Under the pieces are notes generated by a model. The model saw only the letters and a list, made by a program, of their open reading frames with translations. It made no database searches and had not been told where the DNA came from. This document shows positions 7,915 to 11,355 of a stretch of DNA of 11,355 bases, piece by piece (the stretch's first letter is position 1; every line of letters begins with the position of its first letter). The DNA lies in the NCBI GenBank assembly GCA_011390075.1, contig JAABTA010000010.1:1-11355 (forward strand), in the 5' to 3' direction. This DNA comes from Helicobacteraceae bacterium (GTDB lineage: Bacteria > Campylobacterota > Campylobacteria > Campylobacterales > SZUA-545). The position numbers and the translations under genes are program-made.

Positions 7915-9711
7915 TCATACTTTACTACCATCAAATAATTTTTTCTGTATTTTTAAAATATCATTTAAATTTTCAAAGAAAAGATCCACTATTTTAGGAT
8001 CAAAACTCTCCCCTCTCTCCTCTTTAAATAAGTCTAGAATCTTTTCTAAAGGCCAAGCTTTTTTATAAACCCTATCATGAGCCAAGGCATCAAAAACATC
8101 AGCAACAGAAACAATCCTTCCAAAAATGTGGATGTCCTCTTTAGATCTACCACTAGGATAGCCTTTGCCGTTATATTTTTCATGGTGATCTCTTGCAATA
8201 ATTGCCACTGCTTGTAAAATCTCTTTATGGGAATTTTTAAATACTTCATGTCCCACACTGCTGTGGGTTTTTATTACCTCAAATTCCTCTTGAGTAAGTT
8301 TATCTGGCTTCTGCAAAATAGAGTCAGGAATAGAAACTTTTCCAATATCATGCATTGGCGAAGCCATTTTTATAAGTTCCACCTCTTTTTCACTTAGACC
8401 GTATGCTTTAGCTAGTAACTCACTATACAGAGCAACACGCTTCACATGAAGCCCTGTCTCTTTGCTTCTTGCTTCTACAAGCTCTCCTAGATGATATACA
8501 ATCTCTTTTTGAGTCTCCTCTATCTCTTGAGCTAGTTCTACTACTTGGGTAATATCATGGTGAAAGCTCATAAGTTCAGTGGTCTCGCCATCTAAACTTA
8601 GGATAGGTACATGAGTTGCATAGAAGTGCTTGAGACGGTTTTGTTTGTCAAAAATACGCACCTGATGTTTGACTATCTCTTTTTTTTCAACAGCTTCTTG
8701 AATTCCCTCCATGCAGTAGCAGTTCTCTTTATTGTGGAAGTGATGGTAGCTATTGCCAATTAGCTCTTCATTTGAGTACCCAGTAGCCAAATAGAAAGAT
8801 TCATTACTAAAGGTAACAATTCCTTGGGCATTTATTTTTATATAAGCGTTAGCTGCATCTATTGCTTTTTCGTACTCTTTTATTTTTTGCATGCTATCAG
8901 ACAAAGAGTCGATACTAATATCGAGTTGATGCTCTATTATGTCTTTGTAGGTTTCCCTTTCGGTTACATCAGTTCTTATTGCTATAAACTCTTTTATTTC
9001 ATCATTCTCATCTAATATCGGCTTGACAACACTCTCAGCAATATAGCTCTCTCCAGACTTTTTCTTATTGGTAATGGTACCTTTCCAGACTTTTTTTTCA
9101 TTAATTGTTTCCCAAAGATCTTTAAACAGACAATCAGGCATACTCTCATGCCTTATAACAGAATGTGGCTTGCCAATTATCTCTTCTTCCCTGTATCCAG
9201 ATACCTGACAAAAAGCTCTGTTAGCATAAGTTATAATGCCCAAAAGGTCTGTTTTAGTAACTAATGAGCTTTCGTCAACAGCATTTTTATACTCCTCTAA
9301 AAGCTTTACTGTTTCTGCTAACTTTTTAGATTGGATCTTTTTTTCTCCATACTGTGTTAGCTTTTCTATAAGATTTTTAGGATTCATCGGTTTTACTAAA
9401 TAATCATTAACGCCTAAGCTAATTGCTTTAAAGAGGTGCTCTGCTTCTGAGTAAGCAGTTGTTATAATAATATGTATATTTTCATCTACTTCTCGAATTT
9501 TCTCTATCATCTTAATACCATTCATTTTTGGCATCTGAATATCGGTCACTACTATGTCTGGGTTTTCTGTTTTAAAAATATGCAGCCCTTCCTCCCCATT
9601 TTGAGCACTAATGATGTCCTGAAAAAACAGCGTAAGTAGCTCAAAAACCTCTTCTCTTATATCTTCATCATCCTCTACATACAGAATTTTTAAATCTTTA
9701 AGCTCTTTCAA
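7915..9711 (-). CDS. REC-PAS-PAS-HD-GYP response regulator, predicted c-di-GMP phosphodiesterase
   Basis: The product is 598 aa. The receiver (1-125) has E13-D14-D15, D57 in VTDIQMP, T84 and K107-P108. PAS1 at about 140-255 has RHESMP then LFKDLW, resembling the Aer-type FAD-binding PAS. PAS2 is at about 283-390 (ATGYSNEELIGNSYHHFHN). The HD-GYP domain (about 405-580) keeps the expected metal ligands and signature: H422, H454-D455 in HDIGK, H483, H488 in GHEVF, H509-H510 in DHHEKYNGKGYP, G517-Y518-P519, and D538. N514 replaces the common Asp before the glycine. HD-GYP enzymes hydrolyse cyclic-di-GMP, so phosphorylation of D57 may control this activity. It is the only visible output domain in the cluster. 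The TTG start at 9711 is preceded by GGGAG at 6 nt, and the gene overlaps its upstream neighbour by 14 nt. The receiver is close to that neighbour's receiver. Confidence 0.93.
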   Translation of the reverse strand: MKELKDLKILYVEDDEDIREEVFELLTLFFQDIISAQNGEEGLHIFKTENPDIVVTDIQMPKMNGIKMIEKIREVDENIHIIITTAYSEAEHLFKAISLGVNDYLVKPMNPKNLIEKLTQYGEKKIQSKKLAETVKLLEEYKNAVDESSLVTKTDLLGIITYANRAFCQVSGYREEEIIGKPHSVIRHESMPDCLFKDLWETINEKKVWKGTITNKKKSGESYIAESVVKPILDENDEIKEFIAIRTDVTERETYKDIIEHQLDISIDSLSDSMQKIKEYEKAIDAANAYIKINAQGIVTFSNESFYLATGYSNEELIGNSYHHFHNKENCYCMEGIQEAVEKKEIVKHQVRIFDKQNRLKHFYATHVPILSLDGETTELMSFHHDITQVVELAQEIEETQKEIVYHLGELVEARSKETGLHVKRVALYSELLAKAYGLSEKEVELIKMASPMHDIGKVSIPDSILQKPDKLTQEEFEVIKTHSSVGHEVFKNSHKEILQAVAIIARDHHEKYNGKGYPSGRSKEDIHIFGRIVSVADVFDALAHDRVYKKAWPLEKILDLFKEERGESFDPKIVDLFFENLNDILKIQKKLFDGSKV

Positions 9712-11227
9712 TGTTTTCTCCCTCTATAGGTATAGATAGAGTAAAAAACGCCCCATTGTCCTGATTTTTTACAGATATTTTTCCACCAAGACTTCCCTCT
9801 ATAATCATTTTTGCTATACTAAGCCCTACACCTGTGCCCTTATCTCCTTTGGTGGTTATATAGTTATCAAAAACTTTTTGCAATATATCTTGCGGTATTC
9901 CTCCTGCATTGTCGTGAACAATAATTTGACACTCATCTTTTTGCTCAAAAATATCAATATTAACCTCTCTTTTAGAGATCTCTTTTTCAATAAATGCATC
10001 TCTTGAGTTATTTAGAAGCGTTAAAAGCACCTGCTTAAGTTCATTTTCAAAACTCACTAGCTCTACTTTGCTCTTTTCATTTATATTGACATCGATTTTA
10101 TTTTCTTCGTACTCTTTACCCAAAACATCCACAAGGTTTTTAATCATAGAAGAGACCAAAAATCTTTTGGGTGATTTAGATGGACTGAGAAAATTTTTAA
10201 AACTTCGCATTGTCTCGGTCATAAACTCAACAGATTTGTTAATATTTTGTGCAAGATAGAGTATCTCGCTGTAGTCCTTATCTTCCACAGACATCTCAAT
10301 TGATTGGGAGCTAATATAGATATTATTAAGAGGTTGTGCCCACTGGTGATTTATACTTCTAATCATTGAACCCATTTCAGCAAGCTTCGCATTAATCTCG
10401 AGGGCTTTTTTTTGTTGCTTTATCTGCTTTTTAGCCTTTTTTACTGTCTCTCCCAACTTTAACTTCTCCAAAGCCAGAGAAGTAATATTTTGCAATGTGT
10501 AAATATCACTACTACTGTATTGATCTTTAATATGATTTACCTGAAAAAAATCTTCTTTTTCTCGATTTCTTACCCTAAAAGAGACTAGTTTTGGATCTTT
10601 TTCTTTGCTTTCAAAGTACCCTTTTAAAGCATCAATACTACTAAAACCATCTACTTTATGGGAGTGGAAGATAAAAAATTGTTCAATAGGATTTTTTTCA
10701 AAATCTTCTACACAGTCAAGTTCTAAATATTTTAAAAATGCACTATTGGAGAAGTTTACTTTTCTATTTTTAATAGAAAATATCATCGTATCACTTTTAT
10801 CAAATGCCAAAAATAGTGTCTGGTTCTGCTCTTCTAGTAATCTCTTAGCACAAATCTCTTGGCTAACACTCTCTATTGCAGAAAATAACTTTTTGGGATT
10901 TGTGGGCTTTGTTACATAACTATTTACTTTTAAATCTATAGAACTAACCATATATTCAGGATCGGTAAAGGCAGTGGTTATAATCACAGGTATATTGGTG
11001 TCTACCTTCCTAATCTCTTCTATCATGCCCAAACCATCCATTTTTGGCATTTGGATATCTGTAATTATAATATCAGGGGCCTCACTTTTGTAGCTTTGCA
11101 GACCTTCTAGTCCGTTATCTTTAACAGTTATATTTTTATAAAACATCGATAATATATCAAAGATCTCTTCCGATATATCTTTTTCATCCTCTACATATAA
11201 TATCTTCAGCTCTTCTTTGCATCCCAC
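9698..11227 (-). CDS. REC-PAS-like-histidine kinase, cytoplasmic
   Basis: The product is 509 aa. An N-terminal receiver (5-120) has E13-D14, D57 in ITDIQMP, T84-T85 and K107-P108. A weakly conserved PAS-like region (about 135-250) ends LQNITSLAL, and a Lys-rich coiled coil (254-282) links it to the kinase core. The H-box is NHQWAQPLN with H293; HATPase_c has N406, D438 in HDNAGGI and the KGTGVGLSIAK lid. All catalytic residues are present. There is no membrane segment. The receiver precedes the kinase, so input probably arrives as phosphate from another kinase as well as through the PAS-like region. About half of the receiver residues match the next gene's receiver, suggesting duplication. 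The GTG start at 11227 has AAAGGAA close upstream. It is the first complete gene of the block; whether a promoter lies directly upstream is unclear. Confidence 0.92.
   Translation of the reverse strand: MGCKEELKILYVEDEKDISEEIFDILSMFYKNITVKDNGLEGLQSYKSEAPDIIITDIQMPKMDGLGMIEEIRKVDTNIPVIITTAFTDPEYMVSSIDLKVNSYVTKPTNPKKLFSAIESVSQEICAKRLLEEQNQTLFLAFDKSDTMIFSIKNRKVNFSNSAFLKYLELDCVEDFEKNPIEQFFIFHSHKVDGFSSIDALKGYFESKEKDPKLVSFRVRNREKEDFFQVNHIKDQYSSSDIYTLQNITSLALEKLKLGETVKKAKKQIKQQKKALEINAKLAEMGSMIRSINHQWAQPLNNIYISSQSIEMSVEDKDYSEILYLAQNINKSVEFMTETMRSFKNFLSPSKSPKRFLVSSMIKNLVDVLGKEYEENKIDVNINEKSKVELVSFENELKQVLLTLLNNSRDAFIEKEISKREVNIDIFEQKDECQIIVHDNAGGIPQDILQKVFDNYITTKGDKGTGVGLSIAKMIIEGSLGGKISVKNQDNGAFFTLSIPIEGENIERA
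9718..9724 (-). promoter_or_regulatory. Ribosome binding site deciding a TTG start
   Basis: GAGGGAG lies 6 nt upstream of the TTG at 9711-9709, inside the last codons of the upstream kinase gene. No in-frame ATG or GTG is available before the receiver fold begins, so the TTG is the best start. Confidence 0.65.
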
Positions 11228-11232
11228 AGCAA

Positions 11233-11239
11233 TTCCTTT
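11233..11239 (-). promoter_or_regulatory. Ribosome binding site deciding a GTG start
   Basis: AAAGGAA lies about 6 nt upstream of the GTG at 11227-11225. The nearby ATG at 11222-11220 is out of frame with the receiver domain, so the GTG is the start. Confidence 0.7.
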
Positions 11240-11252
11240 CTAGTTTGTTATC

Positions 11253-11355
11253 CTATGTATCTTCACTTGCACTCACCTTATTTTGTTTTTGGAATAGCTC
11301 TTCAAAGCTTGGTGATGCAAACAGACTCAAAGTTAGCACTATTGCTAAAACTATT
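11253..11355 (-). pseudogene. 5' fragment of the hybrid kinase gene joined to a short foreign tail
   Basis: The frame entering from the right edge encodes residues 4-28 of the 956-aa kinase exactly (IVLAIVLTLSLFASPSF and on to KQN), then KVSASEDT and a TAG at 11255-11253. The PAS domain and everything after it are absent. If the missing start is also intact, the product would be a 36-residue secreted or membrane peptide, but it is more likely a rearrangement by-product. The eight tail codons may be the end of whatever gene normally precedes the REC-kinase gene, or simply noncoding sequence read through. The piece ends 25 nt before the next start codon. Confidence 0.8.
11279..11355 (-). repeat. 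77-bp direct repeat, copy B (right window edge)
   Basis: Identical to 4429-4505 in the same orientation, 6850 bp away, and running exactly to the last base of the window. Zero mismatches over 77 bp, synonymous sites included, points to a very recent event or to an assembly-graph overlap rather than selected similarity. Confidence 0.97.

Noticed and set aside
8252..8272. Plus-strand hairpin CCCACA/TGTGGG followed by five T, terminator-like
   Set aside because: It lies inside the HD-GYP coding sequence over the codons for HSSVGH, where the bases are fixed by metal-binding residues. The stem is only 6 bp and no plus-strand gene precedes it, so it is probably coincidence.
10605..10919. Plus-strand open frame of 104 codons
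   Set aside because: It is antisense to the REC-kinase gene. The minus-strand frame has recognisable domains, while this one has low-complexity Ser/Leu/Phe content and no recognisable motif.
11240..11278. Possible promoter upstream of the REC-kinase gene
   Set aside because: There are AT-rich stretches such as GGATAAC, but no -10/-35 pair or sigma54 GG/GC pair with correct spacing that I would defend. The native upstream sequence may also be replaced here by the repeat junction.

Overview
The window is a dense, single-strand block of signalling genes. Everything I accept is on the minus strand, read from the right end to the left. The DNA is AT-rich. Three cytoplasmic kinases carry H-boxes of the HQxxQPLN type. 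That, with PAS, REC and HD-GYP architectures in back-to-back coupled genes, suggests a Campylobacterota bacterium (Sulfurimonas, Sulfuricurvum or Sulfurovum-like). The assignment is inferred from style; there is no rRNA or other marker gene here.

Layout in transcription order: (1) 11355-11253, a fragment identical to codons 4-28 of the large kinase gene further along, followed by eight unrelated codons and a stop; (2) 11227-9698, a REC-PAS-like-histidine kinase; (3) 9711-7915, a REC-PAS-PAS-HD-GYP response regulator, a predicted cyclic-di-GMP phosphodiesterase; (4) 7892-6264, a PAS-PAS-histidine kinase; (5) 6267-4510, a REC-PAS-histidine kinase with a helical C-terminal tail; (6) 4513-1643, a membrane-anchored hybrid kinase (signal peptide-PAS-TM-PAS-PAS-HisKA-HATPase-REC-Hpt); (7) 1512-1, the first 504 codons of a protein with four CBS motifs and two PAS domains, cut by the window edge. 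Genes 2-6 overlap or lie within 22 nt of each other, so they look like one translationally coupled operon.

Together they hold four kinase cores, four receiver domains and one Hpt domain, but no DNA-binding output. The only recognisable output is the HD-GYP domain. The truncated CBS-PAS protein belongs to a type that often ends in GGDEF/EAL, but that end is not visible. I infer a multi-input phosphorelay that adjusts cyclic-di-GMP rather than transcription.

Two structural oddities stand out. First, a perfect 77-bp direct repeat (4429-4505 and 11279-11355) ends exactly at the right edge. This is what the junction of a 6.85-kb tandem duplication, or a circle of genes 2-5, would look like in a k=77 assembly. 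Second, the large kinase gene ends beside a T_TTT_TTA heptamer. In the -1 frame from there, a 48-codon open frame runs to within 5 nt of the next start codon. This suggests a frameshifted or programmed C-terminal extension. The 130-bp gap at 1513-1642 is otherwise empty, and I found no RNA gene, IS element, CRISPR array or credible terminator.
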